Origin: Candidatus Omnitrophota bacterium
GTDB taxonomy: Bacteria > Omnitrophota > Gorgyraeia > Pluralincolimonadales > Pluralincolimonadaceae
Assembly: GCA_041653595.1 (NCBI GenBank)
Contig: JBAZFB010000006.1
Span: 28,575-92,574 of the forward strand
Direction of reading: 5' to 3'
Length of the DNA: 64,000 nucleotides
Positions 32,768-41,173 of this stretch are shown here, piece by piece. The position numbers and the translations under genes were made by a program. Numbering within the stretch: the stretch's first letter is position 1; each line of letters opens with the position of its first letter. The notes beneath the pieces are model-generated. The model worked only from the letters and a program-made list of their open reading frames with translations. It made no database searches and was not told the origin of the DNA.

Positions 32768-33253
32768 CTACGGGGCGGCGAGCCCTTTTTCCTTTTTCGC
32801 GATGATCTCCAGCATCATCTTGGCGGATCTTGTGTAAAACTTATAATTCTGGTCGGTGACATTCGGGCTTTTCCCCGCGGAGGCCGCTTTAGAGAAATAT
32901 TCCTTTGCCGTTTTGATATCTCCCCCTTTTTTATACATCATTCCCACGTCAAAAAGGGCGACGGCGTTGTCGGGGTCCAACTCTATCGCCTTCTTGTATT
33001 CGATGAGGGCCTTGTCGTCGCGGCCCATGAGGCTGTAACAATACGCCAGCCAGTTCCTCGAGTCGACGTCCTTTCCGTTAAAGGCAAGCGTCTTCTCGTA
33101 AGTCCTCGCGGCGTCGGGGACTATCCTCGCGCTCATGTAATCCCCTGCGCGCCTGTAGAGCAGATACGCCAGGGCCGGCCTCAGGGCGATAAACGATATC
33201 GCGATGAGTATCGCGCTTATGATATAATTTCGTTTTTTTCCTATCTCTATCAT
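32768..33253 (-). CDS. Membrane-anchored TPR protein
   Basis: 161 residues from the ATG at 33253, two bases after the upstream stop; the longer frame to 33436 overlaps that gene and is rejected. One membrane span lies at about residues 12-32. Two or three tetratricopeptide repeats follow (RTYEKTLAFNGKDVDSRNWL, ALIEYKKAIELDPDNAVALF, TAKEYFSKAASAGKSP). TPRs mediate protein-protein contacts; linkage to the CcdA-like gene hints at a thiol-redox or cytochrome-maturation assembly role, but this is inference. Confidence 0.8.
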   Translation of the reverse strand: MIEIGKKRNYIISAILIAISFIALRPALAYLLYRRAGDYMSARIVPDAARTYEKTLAFNGKDVDSRNWLAYCYSLMGRDDKALIEYKKAIELDPDNAVALFDVGMMYKKGGDIKTAKEYFSKAASAGKSPNVTDQNYKFYTRSAKMMLEIIAKKEKGLAAP

Positions 33254-33255
33254 TG

Positions 33256-33966
33256 TCACCCCAGAATAAATAAGGATATTGCCAGCAGTATGAGTATGTT
33301 GCCGCCTATTATAGGGGCGACCTTTTCCACCATCTCCACCTTGGGGTAAATATACTTGACGATGCCGCTGAAGACCCCGACCAGTATTATCGGGAACGCC
33401 TGGCCGAGCGCGTAGGTGAAAAATAACAGGATGCAATAGAGGAGGTTCTGTTTAAGGATTCCGAGGCTCGCGATGACCAAAAGGAACGGGCCGCAGACCG
33501 GGCATGTAGGGGCCTCAAAGAGGACAAAGACGAACCCGAACAGGAAAGCGCCCAGCATCCCGCCGTGCCGTATCTGTAAGACGCGCGATACGGTATCCTC
33601 AAAGAACCTGAACCTGACAAGCCCCGCCATCTGAAGTCCGACCGGCAGGACGATGATGGCAACGAGATAATAAAAGTACCTGCTTAATCTCATCATATGG
33701 CCGGCAAGGGAGCCAATAAGCGAGAACATGACGCCCATAAGCGTATAGCTCAGGACGAGGGCGGATACGAAAGAAAGGGTCAGCAAAAATGCCCTCTTCT
33801 TGGACGTGGATACGCCGCCGATAAGGCCGACTATCACAGGTATCCTGATGATGGTGCAGGAGGCGAGGCTGAGGACCGCGGCCGCCCAGAATACGACGAC
33901 GAAAGTCCAGGGCGAGCCTTCTTTTATTATATTCGTAATTGCGGCGACATCAAAAGTCATGGTCAT
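33256..33966 (-). CDS. CcdA/DsbD-type membrane thiol transporter
   Basis: 236 residues, six or more membrane spans. Single Cys37 lies in span 1 (LSLASCTIIRIPVI), and a CPVC motif (C155, C158) in a later span (FEAPTCPVCGPFLLV). CcdA proteins move reducing equivalents from cytoplasmic thioredoxin across the inner membrane using one cysteine in each half; the CXXC in the second half is a notable variation. The start may be this ATG or the one two codons later. The gene lies 12 bp after an unknown gene and 2 bp before the TPR gene. Confidence 0.8.
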   Translation of the reverse strand: MTMTFDVAAITNIIKEGSPWTFVVVFWAAAVLSLASCTIIRIPVIVGLIGGVSTSKKRAFLLTLSFVSALVLSYTLMGVMFSLIGSLAGHMMRLSRYFYYLVAIIVLPVGLQMAGLVRFRFFEDTVSRVLQIRHGGMLGAFLFGFVFVLFEAPTCPVCGPFLLVIASLGILKQNLLYCILLFFTYALGQAFPIILVGVFSGIVKYIYPKVEMVEKVAPIIGGNILILLAISLFILG

Positions 33967-33978
33967 GGGTCCGTATCC

Positions 33979-34518
33979 CTACAAGGCGAAGGTATAGCCG
34001 GCCATGTCCAGGTACCTCATCGGCAGGTTTGTGGGTTCGCTCACGAAAAAGATGGACGGCCTGCCCCTGCCCGGCTCCGACATCTCGCAGTGCGGCGTGT
34101 CCTTAAGCATCGTGAAGACGCAGGTCTTGTGGTCGTTGTATTTGAGGCGCAGGAGAAGGAAATCCTTTGAGGCCAGCCTCCCTTTCCTTGCCTTCCTCTC
34201 TATATCCCTGTATTTGGACAGGGCTATGGCCATCAACACCGGTTTTAGCTTCAGGCCCGTATTGTTTATCACTATGAATTCCTCGTTGTGGGGATGCGAG
34301 TTGAGGGCGATCCTGCCGCCGTTATCCGACCTGACGCAGATCAGCTTGTGGGTGCCGTGCTCGACCGGCGAAGAATAGATGGTATCGACAAGGCCGTTTT
34401 TTGCCGTCCTGCGCAATATCTTTGCCGTCGGCTTAAGCGTCCTTATCAGCCCCTTCTTCTCGAGGCGCAGGAGTATCTTACCGGTGATGTTCATCGGTTT
34501 GAGCCTTATCGTTTTCAC
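33979..34518 (-). CDS. Conserved-looking cytoplasmic protein with HPHNEEF motif, unknown function
   Basis: 179 residues, basic N-terminus, no signal peptide or membrane span. A beta-rich middle contains LICVRSDNGGRIALN and SHPHNEEFIVINN, which looks like a cupin metal-binding strand (HxH and Glu) and could bind a divalent metal. A later segment has DHKTCVFTMLKDTPHCEM with another two histidines and two cysteines. I do not recognise the family. The start overlaps the LOG-family gene stop by 4 bp. A cupin-fold enzyme acting on a nucleotide or sugar is a guess. Confidence 0.6.
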   Translation of the reverse strand: MKTIRLKPMNITGKILLRLEKKGLIRTLKPTAKILRRTAKNGLVDTIYSSPVEHGTHKLICVRSDNGGRIALNSHPHNEEFIVINNTGLKLKPVLMAIALSKYRDIERKARKGRLASKDFLLLRLKYNDHKTCVFTMLKDTPHCEMSEPGRGRPSIFFVSEPTNLPMRYLDMAGYTFAL

Positions 34519-35189
34519 GCTGATTTTTCTCTCGCCTGCTTATTGTAAAATTTCTTTATCACACCGACAACGTCTTTCGGCTCATCCACGATCGTGAAGA
34601 GCTTAAGGTCTTCTTTGGATATTGCCCCGCTCTTAAGGACCGTCGACTTGAGCCAGTCGATCATCCCCTTCCAGTACCCGCTTCCCATCATGACCACCGG
34701 GAATTTCTGGATGCGCTGGGTCTGGATAAGGTTGATGGCCTCGAAGAATTCGTCGAGCGTGCCGTACCCTCCGGGCATTATCACGAAGGCCTTCGCGTAT
34801 TTAACGAACATGACTTTCCTGACGAAGAAATAGCGAAAATCGAGGAGGGTGTCCACGTATTTATTGGCTTCTTGTTCGAGAGGTATCTGGATATTCAGGC
34901 CTATCGAGTGGCCTTTCGCCCTCTTCGCGCCCTTATTTGCGGCCTCCATGATCGCGGGGCCGCTGCCGGTTATGATGGCGTATCCTTCCTTGGCGAGCAG
35001 GTAAGCGGTCTCCTCGGCCATCTTGTAATATTTAGTGCCGGGCTTGAAACGGCTGGAGCCGAATATCGACACGGCCTGGCCGGCCTTGGAAAGCGTCTCG
35101 AACCCGTCGACGAACTCGGACATTATCCTGAATATCCGCCAGGTGTCCTCCTGCGTGAAATCATTTACGATGGCGACATCCTTGCGCAT
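34515..35189 (-). CDS. LOG-family protein (TIGR00730, cytokinin-riboside-monophosphate phosphoribohydrolase-like)
   Basis: 224 residues from the ATG at 35189: AGGAGG lies six bases before it, whereas the ATG five codons upstream would place that site inside the coding region. The Rossmann-like fold has SIFGSSRFKPGTKYY, ITGSGPAIMEAANKGA and the catalytic MPGGYGTLDEFFEAI. LOG proteins hydrolyse nucleoside 5'-monophosphates to free base and ribose-5-phosphate; the bacterial substrate is often unknown. It is the first gene of an operon running to the TPR gene, behind promoter 35232-35260. Confidence 0.9.
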   Translation of the reverse strand: MRKDVAIVNDFTQEDTWRIFRIMSEFVDGFETLSKAGQAVSIFGSSRFKPGTKYYKMAEETAYLLAKEGYAIITGSGPAIMEAANKGAKRAKGHSIGLNIQIPLEQEANKYVDTLLDFRYFFVRKVMFVKYAKAFVIMPGGYGTLDEFFEAINLIQTQRIQKFPVVMMGSGYWKGMIDWLKSTVLKSGAISKEDLKLFTIVDEPKDVVGVIKKFYNKQAREKSA

Positions 35190-35224
35190 GGCGTGCCTCC
35201 TCATTAAGGAAAGGGTGGATTCTG

Positions 35225-35254
35225 TTGATTTATTGTATCAAAGAGTAGTAAAAT
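35225..35254 (+). promoter_or_regulatory. Candidate promoter of pgi
   Basis: -35 TTGATT (35225-35230), 18-nt spacer, -10 TAAAAT (35249-35254). It interleaves with the opposing promoter at 35232-35260, so the two polymerases would exclude one another. Confidence 0.5.
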
Positions 35255-35260
35255 AGGCAA
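35232..35260 (-). promoter_or_regulatory. Candidate promoter of the LOG-CcdA-TPR operon
   Basis: Minus strand: -35 TTGCCT (35255-35260), 17-nt spacer, -10 TACAAT (35232-35237). Start of transcription would be near 35225, about 36 nt before the ATG at 35189. Confidence 0.55.
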
Positions 35261-35284
35261 ACCAAAAACAGAAAGGGTTCTACG

Positions 35285-36763
35285 ATGAAAGAACTGAAAT
35301 TCGATTTCAATAACATGTTCGGTTTCAATGTCGGAAAAGAGAATGGCGTCGAGGAAACGGAATTAAACGCCCTCTCCTACTCCGTAAAAGAGGCGCATGA
35401 ACACCTGGCCTCTGTCCTGGCCGACAGCCGCAACAGGGTAAAATTGGGCCTTGAATGGACGCGCCTGCCTTTCCAGGATAAAAAGGAAATAAAAAATATC
35501 CGGAAGCTGGGGAACGAGATAGCGAAAAAATACGAGAACGTGATATCCCTGGGCATAGGCGGTTCGTATCTCGGCCTGAAGGCGGCGCAGGACGCCCTTT
35601 GTCCTCCTTATTATAACGAATTCGCCGGCGCCAGGAAGAAACGGCCGAGGGTATATTTCGAGGGGAATAACCTCGACCCGGACACGCTGTCTGTGCTGCT
35701 GAAAAATTTAAATCCGAAAAAGACATTTGTGGTAGTCATCTCCAAATCAGGCGAGACGACCGAGACTAAGACCGCCTTTATCGCCGTCGAGAACTGGCTT
35801 AAGAAAGGCGCGGGCAAGGACTACGGCAGGCAGATATTCGCGATAACCGACCCCGAATCCGGGAGCCTGCGCAAGATCGTAGACCGGCACCGGGAGAAGG
35901 ACAAGCTGAGTTTCAGGAACCTCCCGCTGATGAAAGGCGTGGGCGGAAGGTTCTCGGAATTCAATATGGGCCTCCTTCATCTCGCGATAATCGGCATCGA
36001 CATAGAGAAAGTCCTCGAGGGCGCCGCTGATATGTGCAAAAGGTGCGGGACGATCGACCTCTACAGGAACCCCGCATACATGTACGCGGCCCTGCACACG
36101 ATACTCTACAGGATGAAAGGCAAGGATATAGCCATAATCATGCCTTTCTCCGAGACTTTGAAATCCACTGCCGACTGGTACGTCCAGATGCTCGCCGAGA
36201 GCCTGGGGAAGAAATATGCCAGGAAGATAAACAAGGCGCGGGACGGGCGCGAGGAATGGGTAAACGACACCGGCCGCGTAGTAAACGCCGGGCGCACTCC
36301 TATCTCCGCGCGCGGGACGAACGACCTGCATTCCATCCAGCAGAACAACATCGAGGGGATGAATAATAAGGTCGTGACCTTCATCCGCGTCGAAAAATTT
36401 AACAATGAGATCAAGGTCCCCTCGGGCCCGGAAAGCGGCATCCTCGCAGGAAAAAAGTTCTCGGAGATGATAACGCTCGCCCAGGAGGCGACGGAGTGGG
36501 CTCTAGTGCGGGAATCGAGGCCGAACTGCACGATAATGATGCGCGAGGCCTCGGCTTATAATTGGGGCGCCCTTCTCTTCTTCTTCGAGATGGCAACGGC
36601 TTTCGAGGGGGAACTGCTGGGAGTCAACGCCTTCGACCAGCCCGGCGTGGAGGGATATAAGAACTATATGTATTATAAGCTCGGCAAACCCGGCCTTTCC
36701 GAGAAGGTCGCCGACGAAATAAAGAACAATCCTCTCCTCAAAAACCCCAAATTCATCCTATAA
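35285..36763 (+). CDS. pgi: Glucose-6-phosphate isomerase
   Basis: 492 residues. Conserved PGI motifs are present: SLGIGGSYLGLKAAQDA (about 91-107), VISKSGETTETKTAF (sugar-phosphate binding), GGRFSEFNMGLL, and near the C-terminus FDQPGVEGYKNYMYYKLGK with the catalytic lysine region. The enzyme interconverts glucose-6-phosphate and fructose-6-phosphate in glycolysis and in precursor supply for polysaccharides. It is the only plus-strand gene in the window and converges on the OmpA-LysM gene with a 13-bp gap. Confidence 0.95.
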   Translation: MKELKFDFNNMFGFNVGKENGVEETELNALSYSVKEAHEHLASVLADSRNRVKLGLEWTRLPFQDKKEIKNIRKLGNEIAKKYENVISLGIGGSYLGLKAAQDALCPPYYNEFAGARKKRPRVYFEGNNLDPDTLSVLLKNLNPKKTFVVVISKSGETTETKTAFIAVENWLKKGAGKDYGRQIFAITDPESGSLRKIVDRHREKDKLSFRNLPLMKGVGGRFSEFNMGLLHLAIIGIDIEKVLEGAADMCKRCGTIDLYRNPAYMYAALHTILYRMKGKDIAIIMPFSETLKSTADWYVQMLAESLGKKYARKINKARDGREEWVNDTGRVVNAGRTPISARGTNDLHSIQQNNIEGMNNKVVTFIRVEKFNNEIKVPSGPESGILAGKKFSEMITLAQEATEWALVRESRPNCTIMMREASAYNWGALLFFFEMATAFEGELLGVNAFDQPGVEGYKNYMYYKLGKPGLSEKVADEIKNNPLLKNPKFIL

Positions 36764-36776
36764 GGAATTATGGTGA

Positions 36777-37763
36777 TTATTCTTTAGGGATGATAATTTT
36801 GGTCCCGGCTTTCAATTTGTTCGGGTCCTTGATTTTTTCCTTGTTGACCTCATAGAGATATTTCCACTTCGCGGGATTCCCGAGTTCCTTCTTCGCGATG
36901 GAAGAAAGAGTATCGCCTTTCTGCACTACATACTCTCTTTTGGAGACCTTTATCTTGCTCTCGACATTCTTCTCTTCCTCGATGACATATTTTCCCTCTT
37001 CAACCTTCGTGGCCTGTTCGAGCTGCGCCTCGCCCGGGGCCGGGATCATTACCTCCTCGACCTCGGCTATCATGAACTGGGCGTTGCGGTCCTTCTGCAT
37101 CCCGACCAGGTCTGTGACCGGCGCGATGGCGTCGAGCTTTCCGCGGCTTACTATCTTGATACGGCTATTCGGTATACCGTTCTTGAGCATGAAATCTTTC
37201 ACCGCGTCGGCGCGCTGCCTTCCGAGTTTTTCATTGTATTTTTCCGTTCCGCGGATGTCGCAGTTACCTGTTATAAGGATGCTGCAGTCGGGATTATGCT
37301 TTAAAGTCCAGACGGCCTCATCGAGGATCTTCTTGACGTCAACGCGCAAATAGGATTTGTTATAATCAAAGTAGATCTTGACGTTCTTTTTTATGTTCTT
37401 GATGAGCAGCGACGGCCTCAATTCCTGCGGCTTGGGGGGAGGCAATTCTTCCGATTTATAATCGAATATTATCTTATACATGTATATGTAACCCCTGTTC
37501 CCCCACAGCGCGGTCGTGCCGGGCGCAGCAGTGCCGGGCTCCTTCGGCCACCACCAGTATCCGCCCATATCCGCGTCCTTTATGGGAGCCGGTTGAGCGT
37601 CGGTAGGCCACCATTGGAATTGTTTCTGTAATTCCTGCATTTCGGTTTCGCGGTTGGCCTTTTTCTCCTCTTTGCTCATGAAAAGGCTTGTGGCAAACAG
37701 GTTCGGCGCGGTCAAAATGATCAGGCCGATTAATGCGTATCTCACGATCGTCCTTTTCGACAT
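36777..37763 (-). CDS. OmpA-like and LysM peptidoglycan-binding envelope protein
   Basis: 328 residues. A signal peptide or anchor lies at about residues 7-24. After a linker rich in Trp and Pro comes an OmpA C-terminal domain (VKIYFDYNKSYLRVDVKKIL, then LITGNCDIRGTEKYNEKLGR and RADAVKDFML), which binds peptidoglycan. An acidic linker and one LysM domain follow (YVVQKGDTLSSIAKKELGN to AGTKIIIPKE). It likely tethers envelope layers. The start is supported by AAGGAGG 8 nt upstream; that site lies in a 10-bp palindrome CCTTTAAAGG. It is 14 bp from the methyltransferase gene, so promoter location is unclear. Confidence 0.9.
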   Translation of the reverse strand: MSKRTIVRYALIGLIILTAPNLFATSLFMSKEEKKANRETEMQELQKQFQWWPTDAQPAPIKDADMGGYWWWPKEPGTAAPGTTALWGNRGYIYMYKIIFDYKSEELPPPKPQELRPSLLIKNIKKNVKIYFDYNKSYLRVDVKKILDEAVWTLKHNPDCSILITGNCDIRGTEKYNEKLGRQRADAVKDFMLKNGIPNSRIKIVSRGKLDAIAPVTDLVGMQKDRNAQFMIAEVEEVMIPAPGEAQLEQATKVEEGKYVIEEEKNVESKIKVSKREYVVQKGDTLSSIAKKELGNPAKWKYLYEVNKEKIKDPNKLKAGTKIIIPKE

Positions 37764-37777
37764 TCTAGGTCCCTCCT

Positions 37778-38689
37778 TTAAAGGGTTTTAGGTAAAATTT
37801 TTATGCCGCGGAATAAGACCAGGTGATCCTGCAATTGGATGAGAGGCTTCTTCGGAAGCCAGAATTTCCTATATACGAACTCGGTGATCTCCTCTCTCTG
37901 CGCAACGCTGTAGTTATGGACGTTGGGATAGAGCATTATCATCCAGATCACCGCCATGAATTCCCCGAAATCATCGACGAAGAAATTTACGCGGCTCCTT
38001 TTCATCAGGACCTTCGCCTTCCGGAATACGGGGTCCTTATCGAGCTCCCTCCTGAAATGCCGGAGATCCTGGTCGTTATGGCAGCCGAAGAATTTTCCGG
38101 CGAAATGGCCGTAGAGCCAGCTGGTCGTGGATTCACCGCCGCTCTTCGACGCCATCATTATAGCATGGATGGCCCCCCGCGGAGCAAGTATTCCGCGGTA
38201 AAGGTTATCGAAGAGCCGGTCCCATCCGGGCTCCTGGCAATAATAGAGCGAATGGTGAAGCATGATGAGGTCCATCCTTCTTCCGCCAAGGCGGCCATTC
38301 AAAAAACGGCCGGCGCCGCCGGGGCCTGAAAAGATCCTGTTGTAATCGCCGACGATGGTCTTGACGTGGTCAAGCGACTGCCTCTTGATGCGCTCGTCAA
38401 CCAGGCCGAGCGATTTCTTTTCTATGTCCAAAAGATAGAGGCCTCCGCGGAAGACGGCCTCGAGTATCCTGAACTGGGGCTCGTTGCTGGAGCCGACCGA
38501 AAGGGCGGTAAGAGGTTTATCCGGCGGGAACTCCTTGCAGAGGGCCCTGATCACCGCGGCAAGTTTCTCGCCGCTGTCGACCTTATCCTTGCTGTATTTG
38601 GCCCAGATCTTGTCCTCTTCGAACATCTTCGAATCGGAGATCCTGACCCCTTTTTCTATCAACCTCATTCCCGCGGGACCGATACCCAT
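37778..38689 (-). CDS. SAM-dependent methyltransferase-like protein
   Basis: 303 residues. Motif I-like LTALSVGSSNEPQFRILEAV near residue 60 and an acidic residue at the end of the second strand (GGLYLLDIEKKSL) suggest a class I methyltransferase fold. The canonical GxGxG is weakened to VGSSNE. HHSLYYCQEPGWDRLFDNLY corresponds to motif IV and the region after it. It lies four bases after the aldolase-like gene, in the same operon, so it may act on a related metabolite or glycan. The substrate is unknown. Confidence 0.65.
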   Translation of the reverse strand: MGIGPAGMRLIEKGVRISDSKMFEEDKIWAKYSKDKVDSGEKLAAVIRALCKEFPPDKPLTALSVGSSNEPQFRILEAVFRGGLYLLDIEKKSLGLVDERIKRQSLDHVKTIVGDYNRIFSGPGGAGRFLNGRLGGRRMDLIMLHHSLYYCQEPGWDRLFDNLYRGILAPRGAIHAIMMASKSGGESTTSWLYGHFAGKFFGCHNDQDLRHFRRELDKDPVFRKAKVLMKRSRVNFFVDDFGEFMAVIWMIMLYPNVHNYSVAQREEITEFVYRKFWLPKKPLIQLQDHLVLFRGIKILPKTL

Positions 38690-38693
38690 CTTC

Positions 38694-39647
38694 TTACTGC
38701 GTCTCTCCGCTTCCTATCAGGCTCTCGTAAAACTCCCTGTAATCCTCTTTTTTGTCGCTTCCGCGCAGGGCCATCGCGGCGCGCGGATGTTCGTCAAGCA
38801 TGCCGGTTATCGCGTACGGTATTATATAACCCCATTCCATTTTTTCCCTCAGGGGGATAAATTCCTTCGATATCAGGTCGAGCACCGGACGTATATCGAA
38901 CTTGGGGTTCTTGAGGAACCCGAGTATAAGCTCGAGCGGGCAGTTGCCCGCGGCCCTTCCCAGGCCGTAAACAGTCCCGTCGACGTAATTCGCGTTGTGG
39001 ATTATCGCCTCTATCGTGTTGCCGAAGGCGAGCTGCTGGTTGTTGTGGGCGTGTATCCCGATCTCCTTGTCCTTTATTATGCCCTTTGCCTTCTTTACCA
39101 GCAGTTCGGTCGTCTCCTGGTACAGCGCTCCGTTGCTGTCCACGATATAGATGACGCCGGCCTTGCACTCTTCGTTAAGCTGGTGGAAAGCCTCGGTTAG
39201 CTCGTTGTCAGGCGCCCTGGAAATGGCCATTATATTGACCGTCGTCTCATAACCCTTGTCCGCGAACCGGTTGGCGAGGAATATCGCCTTGTCTATGTCT
39301 TTGACATAACACGCGACCCGGACCATCGACACCGGGCTCTCCTTCCGCGGTTTTACGTCTTCTACGTCCACGCGGTCGACATCGACCATGACCGAGATCT
39401 TCGTCTTCGATTCGATGCCGTCTATGACCCTCTTTATCTGTTCATCGTCGCAGAATTTCCACTGGCCGTATTCCTTCTCCGAGAAGAGTTTCTTCGAGTT
39501 CTTATATCCTATCTCCATATAATCTATCCTGGCTTCCGAGAGCGCCTTATAGACCGCCCGGACGAACTTGAAGTCGAAGTCGTGTTTATTTATGAGCCCG
39601 CCGTCCCTTATCGTGCAGTCCAGCACCTTTATCTTTTCTCTGAACAC
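38694..39647 (-). CDS. DRE-TIM metallolyase/aldolase-like protein
   Basis: 317 residues. The N-terminal VLDCTIRDGGLINKHDFDF carries the Asp-Arg-Asp-type start of the DRE-TIM barrel (HMGL-like). YMEIGYKNSKKLF and EIGIHAHNNQQLAFGN follow; the His pair there is the usual metal-binding motif. Related enzymes cleave or form C-C bonds next to a carboxyl (4-hydroxy-2-oxovalerate aldolase, isopropylmalate synthase). Stand-alone members occur in surface-polysaccharide loci and may make unusual sugars or acids. It is 4 bp upstream of the methyltransferase. Confidence 0.8.
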   Translation of the reverse strand: MFREKIKVLDCTIRDGGLINKHDFDFKFVRAVYKALSEARIDYMEIGYKNSKKLFSEKEYGQWKFCDDEQIKRVIDGIESKTKISVMVDVDRVDVEDVKPRKESPVSMVRVACYVKDIDKAIFLANRFADKGYETTVNIMAISRAPDNELTEAFHQLNEECKAGVIYIVDSNGALYQETTELLVKKAKGIIKDKEIGIHAHNNQQLAFGNTIEAIIHNANYVDGTVYGLGRAAGNCPLELILGFLKNPKFDIRPVLDLISKEFIPLREKMEWGYIIPYAITGMLDEHPRAAMALRGSDKKEDYREFYESLIGSGETQ

Positions 39648-39677
39648 TTTATTGGTCTCCTCCTCTTAAGGTCATGC

Positions 39678-41087
39678 TCAAGCATCCTTACCTTCCCTGC
39701 TCAATACCCTGAGGAAGGCATCGACTAATAGCGGGTTGAACTGCGTCCCGCTGTGCTTTTTTAATTCTTCTATGGCAACCTCTTTAGTCAGCGGTCCCCT
39801 GTAGGCGCGGGTAGTGGTCATGGCGTCATAAGCGTCGGCGACCGAGACGATCTGGGCTAACATATCTATCTCATCGCCTTTAAGGCCGTCAGGATAACCC
39901 GAACCGTCGTACCGTTCGTGATGCGACCTGACGATGGAGAGCATACGCTTATCCAGGAAGACAGGTCCCAATATCTCCTCTCCCGTAACCGGATGTTGCT
40001 TGACCGTCCTCCATTCTTCATCGGTCAGTTTTTCCACCTTGTTCAATACCCTCTCGTCGATGCCTAATTTTCCTATATCATGGAGCTCGGCCACTTCTTT
40101 CAGCATGTCGGCGTCTTTTACGGAAAGTCCCGTCTCGAGGGCGAGCGCGCGCGAATACTCGGAGACCCTGTCAGAGTGGCCGCTCGTGTAACTGTCTTTC
40201 GCTTCAAGCCCGCGCACTAACGATTGGACGATGCGGTAGAAATAATCCCGTAAGGCCTCTTTTGACGCGACGAGGCTCTCTGCCATTTTATTAAAGGACT
40301 CGCCCAACCTGCCGATCTCATCTCTTCCTTTTATGTGGACCCTGTATTGGAGGTCTCCCGTCGCGAAGTGCCTGGTAGCTTCCTCGAGTTCCTTGACCGG
40401 ATCGGTCGCCCTCTTTGAGACCAGGAGCCCTAAGGCTACGGAGATCAGCATGCCCGCGCCCAATACCAAAATAGCGCGCCGTAAGAGTTCCCTCTGTGTC
40501 CCGTAAACATTTTGCGCGCTGATATCTATCCCGAGTATGGCTACCGCCTTGCCGTCCTTGCCGCGGATGGGAGCGTAGCCCGAGAGGGTGGCCCCCCATT
40601 CGTCGATCATGAGTTTACTATCGGCGGAAGGGCCCGATAGCGCTTTTAACATCTCAGGGAACCTCGAGGCGTCATACTTATCCCCCGGGTACGAGGTGGC
40701 CCCCGACTCCCCCTTGGTCTGGACCCTGGGTTCGGGATCGACTATAAACTGCCATACGCCCTTGTCGGTCCGGTCCATGGTGTATATGAAAAGTATCTGG
40801 GGGTTCGCTTTTTTTATCTGTGATAATTTTTCGGCGATGGTATTGTATTGCGAGCTTTTTACGCCGGCGCGGTCAAGCGGGACCTGCATAAGGAGATCGG
40901 GATCCACGGTAAAGGCCGCCGTCTGCGCGACCATCTTGAGGTGTTCCCTGAACTGCTCGAATTGCGCTCTATAGCTGAATTGGTATAAGAGCAGGCTGCT
41001 GATCGCGGCCACCAAAAACAGTGAAAGGACGAGGGCCACCGTGATCTTCGAACGAAAACTCCCGAAAAAGAATTGGTTATTGTTCAT
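39678..41087 (-). CDS. Membrane sensor HD-GYP phosphodiesterase
   Basis: 469 residues. Membrane spans at about 16-36 and 204-223 flank a periplasmic Cache-like sensor domain (SGYAPIRGKDGKAVAILGID). A HAMP domain (224-276) and an HD-GYP domain follow, with HD at 336-337 in AELHDIGKLG and GSGYP at 395-399. The metal-binding His residues, HHERYDGSGYPDGL and DAYDAMTT, are intact. The protein should hydrolyse cyclic di-GMP (or a related dinucleotide) in response to an extracytoplasmic signal, so it may link environment to exopolysaccharide output. A promoter is seen at 41123-41150. Confidence 0.92.
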   Translation of the reverse strand: MNNNQFFFGSFRSKITVALVLSLFLVAAISSLLLYQFSYRAQFEQFREHLKMVAQTAAFTVDPDLLMQVPLDRAGVKSSQYNTIAEKLSQIKKANPQILFIYTMDRTDKGVWQFIVDPEPRVQTKGESGATSYPGDKYDASRFPEMLKALSGPSADSKLMIDEWGATLSGYAPIRGKDGKAVAILGIDISAQNVYGTQRELLRRAILVLGAGMLISVALGLLVSKRATDPVKELEEATRHFATGDLQYRVHIKGRDEIGRLGESFNKMAESLVASKEALRDYFYRIVQSLVRGLEAKDSYTSGHSDRVSEYSRALALETGLSVKDADMLKEVAELHDIGKLGIDERVLNKVEKLTDEEWRTVKQHPVTGEEILGPVFLDKRMLSIVRSHHERYDGSGYPDGLKGDEIDMLAQIVSVADAYDAMTTTRAYRGPLTKEVAIEELKKHSGTQFNPLLVDAFLRVLSREGKDA

Positions 41088-41122
41088 ATGGGCCTGCCGT
41101 TGCCTCCATCGGTATAGTAGAT

Positions 41123-41150
41123 ATTATACGTATATACCGCCGTAAATCAA
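41123..41150 (-). promoter_or_regulatory. Promoter of the HD-GYP gene
   Basis: Minus strand: -35 TTGATT (41145-41150), 16-nt spacer, perfect -10 TATAAT (41123-41128); leader about 29 nt. Confidence 0.65.
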
Positions 41151-41173
41151 GATGGCACTTGTGATAACAATAT

